Program-made: the position numbers and the translations under genes
Origin: Microtetraspora malaysiensis
GTDB taxonomy: Bacteria > Actinomycetota > Actinomycetes > Streptosporangiales > Streptosporangiaceae
Direction: 5' to 3'
Assembly: GCF_001528665.1 (NCBI RefSeq)
Contig: NZ_BBYJ01000017.1
Span: 38,828-102,827, forward strand
DNA: 64,000 nucleotides
The notes under the pieces: generated by a model
Database searches by the model: none
The model's input: only the letters and a program-made list of their open reading frames with translations
What the model was told of the DNA's origin: nothing
Shown here: in pieces, positions 28,201-36,170 of the stretch
Layout of the letters: each line of letters opens with the position of its first letter
Numbering within the stretch: position 1 is the first letter of the stretch

Positions 28201-28659
28201 TCACATCCGGTCCAGCACGAACATGATGTGCTCGTTCTCGTCGTGCATGATCGTGCCGGACGACCAGAAGCCGCACTTCTCCAGCAGGCGCACCGAGCCC
28301 GTGTTCCCCTTGTAGGGGTCCGCGTACAGCGGGCGGACCTGCTCCAGCTCCAGGAAGAGCGTCAGGGCCGCGGTACCGATGCCGCGGCCCCAGAACGGGC
28401 GGCCGAAGACGTACCCGATGAAGCGCCGGTCCCCCTCCCACCAGGCCCCGAGGTTGCCCGCCGTCTCGCCGTTCACGGTGACCGTGCGGGTCAGGTTGGT
28501 GGGGTCGCCCAGGACCCTGGTGCGCCAGTGGGTCATGAACCTCTCCCGCTCGCGGGGCGGGAACTTCGACCGCCGCACCGTCTCGGGGTCGTGCTCGTGC
28601 TCGAAGAACAGCTCCAGGTCGGCTTCTTCGACGGCTCTCAGCCGCACGTCGTCGGTCAT
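28201..28659 (-). CDS. GNAT-family N-acetyltransferase
   Basis: Encodes 152 residues from ATG 28659. The frame is open further upstream but the family's N-terminus (VRLRAVEEADLELFFEHE) begins here. The acetyl-CoA pyrophosphate loop is GRPFWGRGIGTAAL (R/Q-x-x-G-x-G/A), and RLLEKCGF with the upstream YKGNTGSVR is the classic motif B/N-S pattern of the RimJ/RimL branch. It acetylates an amine on a small molecule or protein; the acceptor is unknown. It is divergent from the asparaginase gene. Confidence 0.85.
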   Translation of the reverse strand: MTDDVRLRAVEEADLELFFEHEHDPETVRRSKFPPRERERFMTHWRTRVLGDPTNLTRTVTVNGETAGNLGAWWEGDRRFIGYVFGRPFWGRGIGTAALTLFLELEQVRPLYADPYKGNTGSVRLLEKCGFWSSGTIMHDENEHIMFVLDRM

Positions 28660-28789
28660 TGGGCGAGTCTGGCAGTAGGCACCGACAATTCCGCGCCGGG
28701 CCCGGAGGCGGGGCCTGTCATGCTCGCCCCGTCCCTGGGTAGGGGCCGACCACGCGCCGTAAACCGCGTCGGCAATGGGGGGCTCCGGC

Positions 28790-29812
28790 ATGACCAGGGA
28801 CGACGGCCTCGACGGCGGGCTCGGCGACGTGCCCGCGGCCGTCGCGCGCGTCGTTGTGATCGCGACCGGCGGGACCATCGCCTCAAGCAGCGACCCCGGA
28901 GGCGCGGCGGTGGCGCGCCGGACCGTGGCGCAGCTCCTCGGCGCCGCCGGCTACGGAGACGTCGAGGTCGAAGGGCGCGATCTGCTCAACCTCGGCTCCT
29001 ACCTCCTCGGCCATCGGGAGCTGCGCGTCATCGCCGAGGCCGTGATGGCCGAGCTGGCCCGCGACGAGGTGACCGGCGTCGTGGTGAGCCACGGCACCGA
29101 CACCATGGAGGAGACCGCGTTCCTCCTGGACCTCGTTCACGACAGCGGCAAACCCGTCGTCCTCACCGGCGCGCAGCGGGCGGCGGACCAGCCCGACAGC
29201 GACGGGCCGCGCAACCTCCGGGAGGCGGTCGCCGTCGCCGCGTCCCCCGAGACGCGCGGGTGCGGCGCGCTCATCTCGTTCGCCGGGCGGATCTTCTCCC
29301 CCCGGCGTACCCGCAAGCATCACACTGTCGCGGCCGAGCCGTACCGGACCGCGGACGGCGGGCCCATCGGGCGGATCGGCGCGTCCGGGGTCGTGATCAC
29401 GGCGCTGCCGGTACGCCCGGCGCCGCTCATCCGGCCAGGTCCGCGCTTCGACGGCACCCGGGTGGACATCGTGACCGTCCACCCCGGGGCCGACGCGGCG
29501 CTCGCGCGAGCCGCCGTCCGCGCCGGCGCCCAGGCGGTCGTGCTCGCCGGGACCGGCGTCGGCAACGCCAACCACGCCCTGCTGGAGTGGGTGTCCGAGG
29601 CGGTGGCGGCGGGAACCGTCGTCGGGCTGTCCACCCGGGTGGCCGAGGGGCCGGTCGTGCCCGTGTACGGCAACGCCGGAGGGGCGGACCTGGTGCGCGC
29701 CGGCGCGCTCAGCATGGGCGCGCTGCCCCTCTACCACGCGAGGCTGCTGCTGGCGCTGCTCATCTCCGAGGGCGTCGCCGTCACCGGGCGGACCCTCGCG
29801 CCCTACGTCTGA
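28790..29812 (+). CDS. L-asparaginase family enzyme
   Basis: About 340 residues. I chose ATG 28790, with GGGGGG 7 nt upstream, over ATG 28775. The two signature motifs are present: VIATGGTIAS near the N-terminus (nucleophile Thr) and VVSHGTDTMEETAF. The C-terminal dimer contact VLAGTGVGNAN also fits. The enzyme hydrolyses asparagine to aspartate and ammonia. There is no signal peptide, so it is probably cytoplasmic. The CE4 deacetylase gene follows after 48 nt and may share its transcript. Confidence 0.93.
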   Translation: MTRDDGLDGGLGDVPAAVARVVVIATGGTIASSSDPGGAAVARRTVAQLLGAAGYGDVEVEGRDLLNLGSYLLGHRELRVIAEAVMAELARDEVTGVVVSHGTDTMEETAFLLDLVHDSGKPVVLTGAQRAADQPDSDGPRNLREAVAVAASPETRGCGALISFAGRIFSPRRTRKHHTVAAEPYRTADGGPIGRIGASGVVITALPVRPAPLIRPGPRFDGTRVDIVTVHPGADAALARAAVRAGAQAVVLAGTGVGNANHALLEWVSEAVAAGTVVGLSTRVAEGPVVPVYGNAGGADLVRAGALSMGALPLYHARLLLALLISEGVAVTGRTLAPYV

Positions 29813-29860
29813 CCCCTGTCACATCACGTCCGTGAACGAAGCCGGGAGAGAGGACGCGCC

Positions 29861-30742
29861 GTGGCCAAGGAGATCTTCGTGGCGTTCGGGATCGACGTCG
29901 ACGCCGTCGGCGGCTGGCTCGGCTCCTACGGGGGCGAGGACTCGCCGGACGACATCTCGCGCGGCGTCTTCGCCGGGGAGGTGGGCGTTCCCCGGCTCAA
30001 CGCCCTGCTGGAGAAGTACGGCCTGCCGGCGACCTGGTTCTGGCCCGGCCACTCCATCGAGACCTTTCCCGAGCAGTTCGACCAGGTCGTGGCCGCCGGG
30101 CACGAGATCGGCCTGCACGGATACAGCCACGAGAACCCGATCGCGATGAACCGCGAGCAGGAGTCCGCGGTCCTCGACCACTGCGTCGAGCTCATCGAGA
30201 GGCGCGCCGGCCGGCGCCCCACCGGATATGTCGCCCCATGGTGGGAGTTCTCGCCGATCACCAACGAGCTGCTCATCGAACGCGGCATCACGTACGACCA
30301 CTCGCTCATGCACCGCGACTTCGAGCCCTACTACGTCCGGGTCGGGGACACCTGGACGAAGATCGACTACGCCGAGGACGCCCGCGCGTGGATGAAACCG
30401 CTCGTGCGCGGGCAGGAGACCGACCTCGTCGAGATCCCGGCGAGCTGGCACCTCGACGACCTGCCGCCGATGATGTTCATCAAGGCCAGCCCGAACAGCC
30501 ACGGGTTCGTCAACCCTCGCGACATCGAGCAGATGTGGCGGGACCAGTTCGACTGGGTCCACCGCGAGTCGGAGTACGCCGTCTTCCCGCTGACGATCCA
30601 CCCGGACGTCTCGGGCCGCCCGCATGTCCTGCTCATGCTGGAGCGCCTCATCGAGCACATCAGCGGGCACGAGGGCGTCCGGTGGGCCACATTCGACGCG
30701 ATCGCGGACGACTTCCGGGCGCGCCGCCCCCGTGCGAGCTGA
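29861..30742 (+). CDS. CE4 polysaccharide deacetylase-like protein (PuuE/HpPgdA branch)
   Basis: Encodes 293 residues from GTG with GGGAGAGAGG upstream. The NodB fold is seen in AFGIDVDAV (base and metal Asp), LHGYSHENP (His-x3-His metal pair), PTGYVAPWW (RxPxW-like) and FPLTIHPDV (catalytic His). No signal peptide, and the FW-rich ATWFWPGHS resembles the intracellular allantoinase-like/peptidoglycan deacetylase branch rather than exported chitin deacetylases. Metal-dependent removal of an acyl group is expected, substrate unknown. It is close to the asparaginase gene, so a role in amide metabolism is possible. Confidence 0.88.
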   Translation: MAKEIFVAFGIDVDAVGGWLGSYGGEDSPDDISRGVFAGEVGVPRLNALLEKYGLPATWFWPGHSIETFPEQFDQVVAAGHEIGLHGYSHENPIAMNREQESAVLDHCVELIERRAGRRPTGYVAPWWEFSPITNELLIERGITYDHSLMHRDFEPYYVRVGDTWTKIDYAEDARAWMKPLVRGQETDLVEIPASWHLDDLPPMMFIKASPNSHGFVNPRDIEQMWRDQFDWVHRESEYAVFPLTIHPDVSGRPHVLLMLERLIEHISGHEGVRWATFDAIADDFRARRPRAS

Positions 30743-30891
30743 TCGAGCACGCGCTCGCCTGTCCACGGCCCTTCGCCGAGTGCGAGCACGCCCGCGGTCA
30801 GATCGCGGCCCGGATTCCCCCCGCGAAGGGCGCGGACACCGGCGAAGCGGACGGGGCCGAGACCCTCCAGGGGTGAATGCGCGCACCCGCG

Positions 30892-30929
30892 ACGGGGACC
30901 GCTCCCGGGCGGACGGGAGCGGCCCCCGC
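30892..30929. terminator. bidirectional terminator between convergent genes
   Basis: CCGCTCCCG (30899-30907) and CGGGAGCGG (30914-30922) form a perfect 9-bp stem with a 6-nt loop, extended by flanking GGGG/CCCC. It lies between the deacetylase and the convergent second chitinase and could stop both. Confidence 0.8.
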
Positions 30930-30936
30930 GTACAGG

Positions 30937-32511
30937 TCAGCGACCCTGCAGCGCCTTGACGTTGTCGCCGAAGGTCCAGCCCTTCGACCCGTCCCAGTTG
31001 ATGGACCAGGTCATCAGGCCCTTGAGGTTGCCGCTGAAGGCGTTCCAGCTCTGGCTCACCAGCGAGGGCGCCATGTAGCCGCCACCGGCTCCGGGCTGGG
31101 CGGGCAGGCCGGGGACCTGCTTGTCGTACGGGACCCGGATGGTGGTGCCCTGAATGATGAGACCCTTGTCCAGGCAGGTGGTCTGGGCGGTGAAGCCCTG
31201 CACGGTGCCCGCGGAGTAGGAGTCGCCGGAGCAGCCGTACATGCTGCCGTTGTAGTACTGCATGTTCAGCCACCAGAGGCGGCCGTTGTCGGCGTACTTC
31301 TTGATGATCGGCAGGTACGCGCCCCAGATGGAGCCGTAGGTGACGCTGCCGCCGGTCACGTACGCCGTCTCGGGGGCCATGGTGAGGCCGAAGTTCGAGG
31401 GCATCTGGGCGAGCACGCCGTCGATGATCCGGATGAGGTTGGCCTGCGACGGCGAGAGCTGGTTGATGCTGCCGCTGCCGCTCAGACCGGTCTCGATGTC
31501 GATGTCGATGCCGTCGAAGTTGTACTGCTTGAGGATCGGCACGACGGTTGCGACGAAGCGGTCGGCGACCGTGCTGGAGCTGAGGTCGATGCCCGCGGCG
31601 GCCCCGCCGATGGACATCAGGATCGTCGCGCCGGCGGCCTTGGCCTGGCACATCTCGGCGGGGGTGGCGACCTTGACGGTGGAGTCCATGCCGTCCTCCC
31701 ACAGGACGGTGCCGTCGGAGCGGATGACCGGGAACGCCGCGTTGATGACGTTGTAGCCGTGCGCCTGGATGCGTGAGTCGGTGATCGGGATCCAGCCGAG
31801 CGGCGGGTGCACGCCGTTCGACGCGCCGTCCCAGTTCTCCCAGTACCCCTGCACGACCTTGCCGGCCGGCCGGGACTTCACCGGGCACGTCGTGCCCGTG
31901 GGCGACGTCGAGGGTGAGGGCGACGGAGACGGAGACGGGGAGGCGGACGGTGAGGCCGACGGAGACGGCGACGCCGAGGGCGAGGCGGAGGGGGACGCCG
32001 AAGGAGACGCCGATGGGGACGGGCCGCCGGGGCCGTCGAAGCTCACGTCGTCGGCGTAGTAGGTGCCCTGGCCGTACCAGCCGTGCAGGTAGATGACGGC
32101 GGAGGTCTGCCCGGCCGCGGTGGTGAAGGAGACGGTGAGCTGCGTGTACGCCGACGGCGACGAGGTCCAGGTGGAGCCGCCGCCGTTCACGCCTAGGTAG
32201 ACATAGCCGCCGCGGACCCAGGCGGACAGGGTGTACGCGGTGCTCGGCCGGACGGACACGGACTGGCTGCACTCGGCGGTGTCGGACGCGCTCGCCGCGC
32301 CGGCCAGCGCCTTGGCGCCGGAGTGGACCGGGGTGTCGACCACCGACCCGAGCCCGCCGGTGCAGGACCAGGGGGAGAGGGTTCCGGTCTCGAAGTCCGG
32401 ATTCACGAGCAGGTTGGCCGCGCTGGCCGAGGTTTGGGTGACGAGGGCGCCCAGGGCGGCGAGCAGGAGTGCCACCGCCAGCGTCAGCAGGCGCGGTGTT
32501 CGGTTTCGCAT
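30937..32511 (-). CDS. secreted GH18 chitinase with N-terminal CBM and Ser/Pro linker
   Basis: Encodes 524 residues. Signal peptide to about 32 (LGALVTQTSASA-A). The N-terminal CBM (33-155: NPDFETGTLSPWSC, YADDVSFDG) is homologous to the C-terminal CBM of the other chitinase. Then comes a PSPSAS-rich linker (about 160-205) and a GH18 barrel with VVQGYWENWDG, ILMSIGGAAAG and FDGIDIDIETG, whose E340 is the catalytic acid. WSINWDG closes the barrel. The layout is that of ChiC/ChiD-like chitinases of actinomycetes. Exported; degrades chitin. It shares promoter and leader with the chitinase at 26167-27909. Confidence 0.94.
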   Translation of the reverse strand: MRNRTPRLLTLAVALLLAALGALVTQTSASAANLLVNPDFETGTLSPWSCTGGLGSVVDTPVHSGAKALAGAASASDTAECSQSVSVRPSTAYTLSAWVRGGYVYLGVNGGGSTWTSSPSAYTQLTVSFTTAAGQTSAVIYLHGWYGQGTYYADDVSFDGPGGPSPSASPSASPSASPSASPSPSASPSASPSPSPSPSPSTSPTGTTCPVKSRPAGKVVQGYWENWDGASNGVHPPLGWIPITDSRIQAHGYNVINAAFPVIRSDGTVLWEDGMDSTVKVATPAEMCQAKAAGATILMSIGGAAAGIDLSSSTVADRFVATVVPILKQYNFDGIDIDIETGLSGSGSINQLSPSQANLIRIIDGVLAQMPSNFGLTMAPETAYVTGGSVTYGSIWGAYLPIIKKYADNGRLWWLNMQYYNGSMYGCSGDSYSAGTVQGFTAQTTCLDKGLIIQGTTIRVPYDKQVPGLPAQPGAGGGYMAPSLVSQSWNAFSGNLKGLMTWSINWDGSKGWTFGDNVKALQGR

Positions 32512-32517
32512 GGGGGT

Positions 32518-32556
32518 CTCCCGAACCAGGAGCGATCGGAGTCGTCGCGCCGATCG
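32518..32556 (-). promoter_or_regulatory. second chitinase leader with the same two hairpins
   Basis: In mRNA sense CTCCT-GGTTC-GGGAG (32518-32532) can pair five bases (one U-G) and hides the GGGAG ribosome site that lies 6 nt before the ATG. The inverted repeat CGATCGG/CCGATCG (32533-32539 and 32550-32556) sits immediately upstream, as in the other chitinase. Confidence 0.6.
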
Positions 32557-32657
32557 AGGGGGGTGAGGGCACGGGTGAGTGGCGCGCGGCGACGTCGTCG
32601 GCGCGCTGCTGGATGGGTGAACGGATCCGCGCCTACATCGTCGGGAGCGCGTCCATC

Positions 32658-32683
32658 ATCTGTCAAGTTTCTTAACTAATAAC
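32658..32683 (-). promoter_or_regulatory. second copy of the chitinase promoter element
   Basis: Identical to 28062-28087 at 25 of 26 positions, including TTGACA and the GTTAAGAAAC block, about 147 nt before the chitinase ATG (153 nt in the other gene). The matching distance supports a shared regulator. Confidence 0.65.
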
Positions 32684-32744
32684 TCTCCTGCCAGCCAGGA
32701 AACCCGCCGAAGGTCTGCGATGGGCGCGGCGGTGTCTGGACTGA

Positions 32745-32854
32745 AGGCGCCCCGAGCCCGCGCGAGCGAAGCGAGCGCAAATAGACGCAGTGACGAGGGC
32801 ACGAGCAGACTTCAGGCGCCCCGAGCCCGCGCGAGCGAAGCGAGCGCAAATAGA
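32745..32854. repeat. 41-bp direct repeat, period 69 bp, at the end of the nucleotidyltransferase gene
   Basis: A 41-nt block beginning AGGCGCCCCGAGCCCGCG lies at 32745-32785 and again at 32814-32854. The right copy is the 3' end of the leftward gene at 32812-33582. The left copy lies just after its stop, so the end of the gene was duplicated. Both contain GCGAGCGAAGCGAGCGC. Confidence 0.9.
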
Positions 32855-33582
32855 GCCGCGGCCTCGTCGATCGCCCGGGTCAGGGCCTCCGGCTCCGGCC
32901 GCAATGCCGCGACGATCGTGTCGACGTCACGCAGTCCGGCTCGGTGCAGCAGCCGCTTCTCGTTGGTCACCCACTCGCCGCGTGCGGCGAGGATCGCGTG
33001 GGCGGTCTGCGTCGCCGCGACGGCGATGGCCCCCGCGATCTCGGTGACCTGGCCGCGCTCGGCGTAGGCGGACCTGGCGTACTGGAGCGTCAGGTCCGCC
33101 CGGCCCCGCCACATCGGCGGGGCCGCCGCGCGCAGCGGCTCAGGGTAGCCGGGACGGGGCAGCGAGCCGCGGAGCACCCGGTTGACGGCCAGCTCGGCCA
33201 CCACCAGATAGCTGGGGATGCCGGCCAGGTGGAACATGAGCGGCTCCCAGTGGAAGCGTCCCTGCTCCGCCTCGGTGAGCTCGTGCTCGACGACGTCGAG
33301 GTCGCGGTAGTGGACGTCCACGCGGCGGCCGTCGATGTCGAGCCACGCGCCGCCGTTGAAGACGCCCCCGCCCCAGCCGCCGATCTCGGAGACCGTGCCC
33401 TCCCAGCCGACGGCGCGCAGGTCGGCCGGGTCGAAGCCGCCGCGGTAGTAGAGGGCGAAATCCCAGTCGCTGGACGGGGTGTGGGTGCCTTGGGCGCGGG
33501 AGCCGCCCAGCGTGACGGCGCGTACGGCGGGCAGGGCGGCGAGGTGGTCGGCGACGTGGTCGAGGAATGTCTGGTCAGTCAA
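32812..33582 (-). CDS. nucleotidyltransferase-domain protein
   Basis: About 256 residues. A TTG at 33582 is the likely start because the family-like N-terminus (LTDQTFLDHVADHLAAL) begins there; upstream sequence in frame is unlike the family. The pol-beta-type active site is TLGGSRAQGTHTPSSDWDFALYY (shown in part: GGSRAQG and SDWDFAL, i.e. GS...DxD), with a third carboxylate in RRVDVHYRD. It probably transfers a nucleotide to a small molecule or protein. The helical C-terminus (about 150-250) would carry the substrate site. Its end is the source of the 41-bp repeat. Confidence 0.8.
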   Translation of the reverse strand: MTDQTFLDHVADHLAALPAVRAVTLGGSRAQGTHTPSSDWDFALYYRGGFDPADLRAVGWEGTVSEIGGWGGGVFNGGAWLDIDGRRVDVHYRDLDVVEHELTEAEQGRFHWEPLMFHLAGIPSYLVVAELAVNRVLRGSLPRPGYPEPLRAAAPPMWRGRADLTLQYARSAYAERGQVTEIAGAIAVAATQTAHAILAARGEWVTNEKRLLHRAGLRDVDTIVAALRPEPEALTRAIDEAAALFALASLARARGA

Positions 33583-33851
33583 CGAAGGCGCTCTTTCGGA
33601 AGTGGATGACAGGGACACGGTCAGACCGACGCCGGAGCATGGCTCGTACGGCGTCGGGGCGCGGGGGTGGCGCGTCGTCACTTCACGGGACCAGAGCCTA
33701 CCTCCGGCCTTCGATCACGGAAATGGCCGGGCTTGCTCACCTGGGTGGTGCGGGCGTTCGCGGACGCGGTGGAAACGTCGGTCGGCATGGCTACGATCTG
33801 TGCTTGCTTGATCTCTCTTTGTGATTTCCGCTGGCCTTCCTGGAGGGGCTG

Positions 33852-36152
33852 ATGGTGCTGTCATCCCGGGCGTCGTCCGGCGGGGCGCCGCCCGCGTCGC
33901 ACGCGGACGCCCGATCGGGGCGCCGCACGGTCTGGCGGTGGCTGGGGGAGGCGGTGGCCCGCCGTCACCGGGCGGTGCTGGCCGTGTGGCTGGTGCTGCT
34001 GGCCGCCTCGGCCCTGATGGCGCCCGGTCTGCTCCAGCGGGCCGTCGCGCCCGCCGTGCGGGTGAACGGCTCGCCCTCGGTGACGGGGGCGAGCCTTCTG
34101 GAGAACGGCTTCGCCGGGCTGGGCACCGAGCAGATGCTGCTCATCTTCGCCTCGGCGACGCTGTCGAGCGGCGACGAGACATACCAGCGCGCGCTCCAGG
34201 CCGGGGTGCGCGCGGTGTCGGCCCAGCCACAGGTCGGCGGGGTGCAGCTGCTGCCTCCGGTGCGCGGCCAGGACCGGCGGCGGGCGTACGCGATCGTCGG
34301 CCTGAACGGGGACCAGGCGGCCCGCCAGGCGGCTCTGCCGCCGCTGCGCGACGCCGCCCAGCGCGCCGTACAGGAGGCGTCCGGCCCTCTCGTGGACGCG
34401 CACATCGTGAGTGAGACCGCCATGCTCGCGGAGGCCAAGCACGCCGACCTGGCCGACCTGCAACGAGCCGAGCTGGTGGCGGTCCCGGTCGCGCTGCTGG
34501 CGCTGCTGATCGGCCTGGGGGCGGCCGGCGCCGCCCTGGTGGTGCTGGCGACGGCCCTGACGGTCATGGTGACGGCCCTGGGAGTGCTCGCGGCGGCGAG
34601 CCTGCTCGGCACCGAGACGGACACTTTCATGCTGGCGGTGGCGGCGACCGTCGGGATGGGCCTCGGGCTGGACTACGCGCTGCTGATCCTCCTGCGCTAC
34701 CGCCGCGCCCGTGGCATGGGGCACGAGCGAGTGCACGCCGCCGGGGTCGCCACGAGCACCGCGGGGCGGACGGCGGGCTGGTGCGCCCTGGCGGTCGCGC
34801 TGACGGCGGCGGCGCTGCTCGTGGTGCGCATGTCGATGATCCGCACGATGGCGGCGGCGGTGGGCATCGCGGCCGTGGTCGCCGCGACGGCGGCCCTGAC
34901 GTTGCTGCCCGCCGCGCTGGTGGCCGCCGACCGGTGGCTGGGCTGTGTCTCGGTTCGCCGGGGGCGGCTGAGACGGTCACGTCCACGGCGCACCGCCGGG
35001 CGTCGGCGGCGCGTTCACCCCGGCCGGCCGGAACGCGACGGAGACGGCGCCGGCGGGTGGAGCCGGTGGGCGCGCCACCTGATGCGCCACCCCATCGCGT
35101 ACACGCTGGCCTGCGTCGGCGTGCTCGCGGTCGCGGCGGCGCCGGCGGCCGGCCTGCGCCTGGGCTTCGACCTGGACCGCGCCTCGATCGCCCAGACTGA
35201 TCTCGGGCGCGGGCTGGCGTACATGGAGGCCGACGGGGTCTCGTCCGCGCTGGCCGTGGTGCTGCCCCACCCGGCGGGAGCGCCGCCGGTCGACACCGGC
35301 GCGCTGGTCGCCGCGCTCGGCGCGGACCCGCGGGTCGCTCTGGCGGCCCCCTTGGACAACGGCCGCGACCTGACGGTCATCCTCGTCGTGGGGCGCACGC
35401 CGATCGACGATCCGGCGATCACGGCCCTGGCGCGGCGGCTCACGGATCACGACGCTCCGGCCCTGCTGCCGCCCGGCCAGCGCGTCCTGGTGACCGGGCC
35501 CAACGCGATCTTCTCCGAGCTGGTCGAGGAGAGCACCGCCCAGCTCGGCACGGTGATCGCGCTCGTGCTCGGCTGCTCGCTGGTCTTCCTGCTGGTGACC
35601 TTCCGCAGCGTCCTGCTGCCGATCAAGGCCGTCGTGATGAATCTGCTCGCCGTCACCGCGGCGTTCGGCCTGCTGACCCTGGCCACCCGCCATTTCCCGC
35701 AGATCGTCGGCCACCAGGTCAACACGCTGATCCCGCTGCTGGCCTTCACGCTGGTGTTCGGCCTCTCGATCGACTACGAGATGTTCCTCATCCACCGCAT
35801 CGCCGAGCACTACCAGGTCAGCGGGGACAACACCGATGCCGTGGTCCACGGCCTGCGCCACACCGCCCGCCCCATCACCGTCGCCGCGGCCGTCATGGTC
35901 ACCACGTTCGGCGCGCTGCTCACCGCGCACCGCCATGAGCTGGCCCAGCTCGGCCTGGCCATCGCCACCGCGATCACCCTGGACGCCACCGTGATCAGGT
36001 TGGCCCTGGTCCCGGCCCTGATGCGCATCCTCGGCGCGCGCAACTGGTGGCTGCCCGGCGGGCTGGCGCGGCTGCTGCCCGCGCCACGCGGCGGCCCCGG
36101 CGCCGCGCCCCGCGAGACCGCCGCCATCCCCGACCCCTCGGACGTCACGTGA
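33852..36152 (+). CDS. MMPL-family RND transporter
   Basis: Encodes 766 residues. Two homologous halves, each with a membrane helix, an outside domain and a helix bundle: the first has GMGLGLDYALLILLRYR, the second VFGLSIDYEMFLIHRI, the paired Gly/Asp-Tyr motifs of MMPL proton-driven exporters. A basic cytoplasmic loop (RRGRLRRSRPRRTAGRRRR, about residues 350-375) joins the halves. Likely exports a lipid or hydrophobic metabolite. The neighbouring isoprenoid-type gene is convergent (18-bp gap), so a substrate link is only suggestive. Confidence 0.92.
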   Translation: MVLSSRASSGGAPPASHADARSGRRTVWRWLGEAVARRHRAVLAVWLVLLAASALMAPGLLQRAVAPAVRVNGSPSVTGASLLENGFAGLGTEQMLLIFASATLSSGDETYQRALQAGVRAVSAQPQVGGVQLLPPVRGQDRRRAYAIVGLNGDQAARQAALPPLRDAAQRAVQEASGPLVDAHIVSETAMLAEAKHADLADLQRAELVAVPVALLALLIGLGAAGAALVVLATALTVMVTALGVLAAASLLGTETDTFMLAVAATVGMGLGLDYALLILLRYRRARGMGHERVHAAGVATSTAGRTAGWCALAVALTAAALLVVRMSMIRTMAAAVGIAAVVAATAALTLLPAALVAADRWLGCVSVRRGRLRRSRPRRTAGRRRRVHPGRPERDGDGAGGWSRWARHLMRHPIAYTLACVGVLAVAAAPAAGLRLGFDLDRASIAQTDLGRGLAYMEADGVSSALAVVLPHPAGAPPVDTGALVAALGADPRVALAAPLDNGRDLTVILVVGRTPIDDPAITALARRLTDHDAPALLPPGQRVLVTGPNAIFSELVEESTAQLGTVIALVLGCSLVFLLVTFRSVLLPIKAVVMNLLAVTAAFGLLTLATRHFPQIVGHQVNTLIPLLAFTLVFGLSIDYEMFLIHRIAEHYQVSGDNTDAVVHGLRHTARPITVAAAVMVTTFGALLTAHRHELAQLGLAIATAITLDATVIRLALVPALMRILGARNWWLPGGLARLLPAPRGGPGAAPRETAAIPDPSDVT

Positions 36153-36170
36153 CAGGGAGGCGGTGGACGG

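Noticed and set aside
27910-32700. DasR (dre) operators at the chitinases
   Set aside because: No TGGTCTAGACCA-like sequence was found in either promoter region.
32745-32854. REP or attachment site
   Set aside because: Only two copies are seen here and no integrase or mobile element is near. It is reported as a direct repeat.
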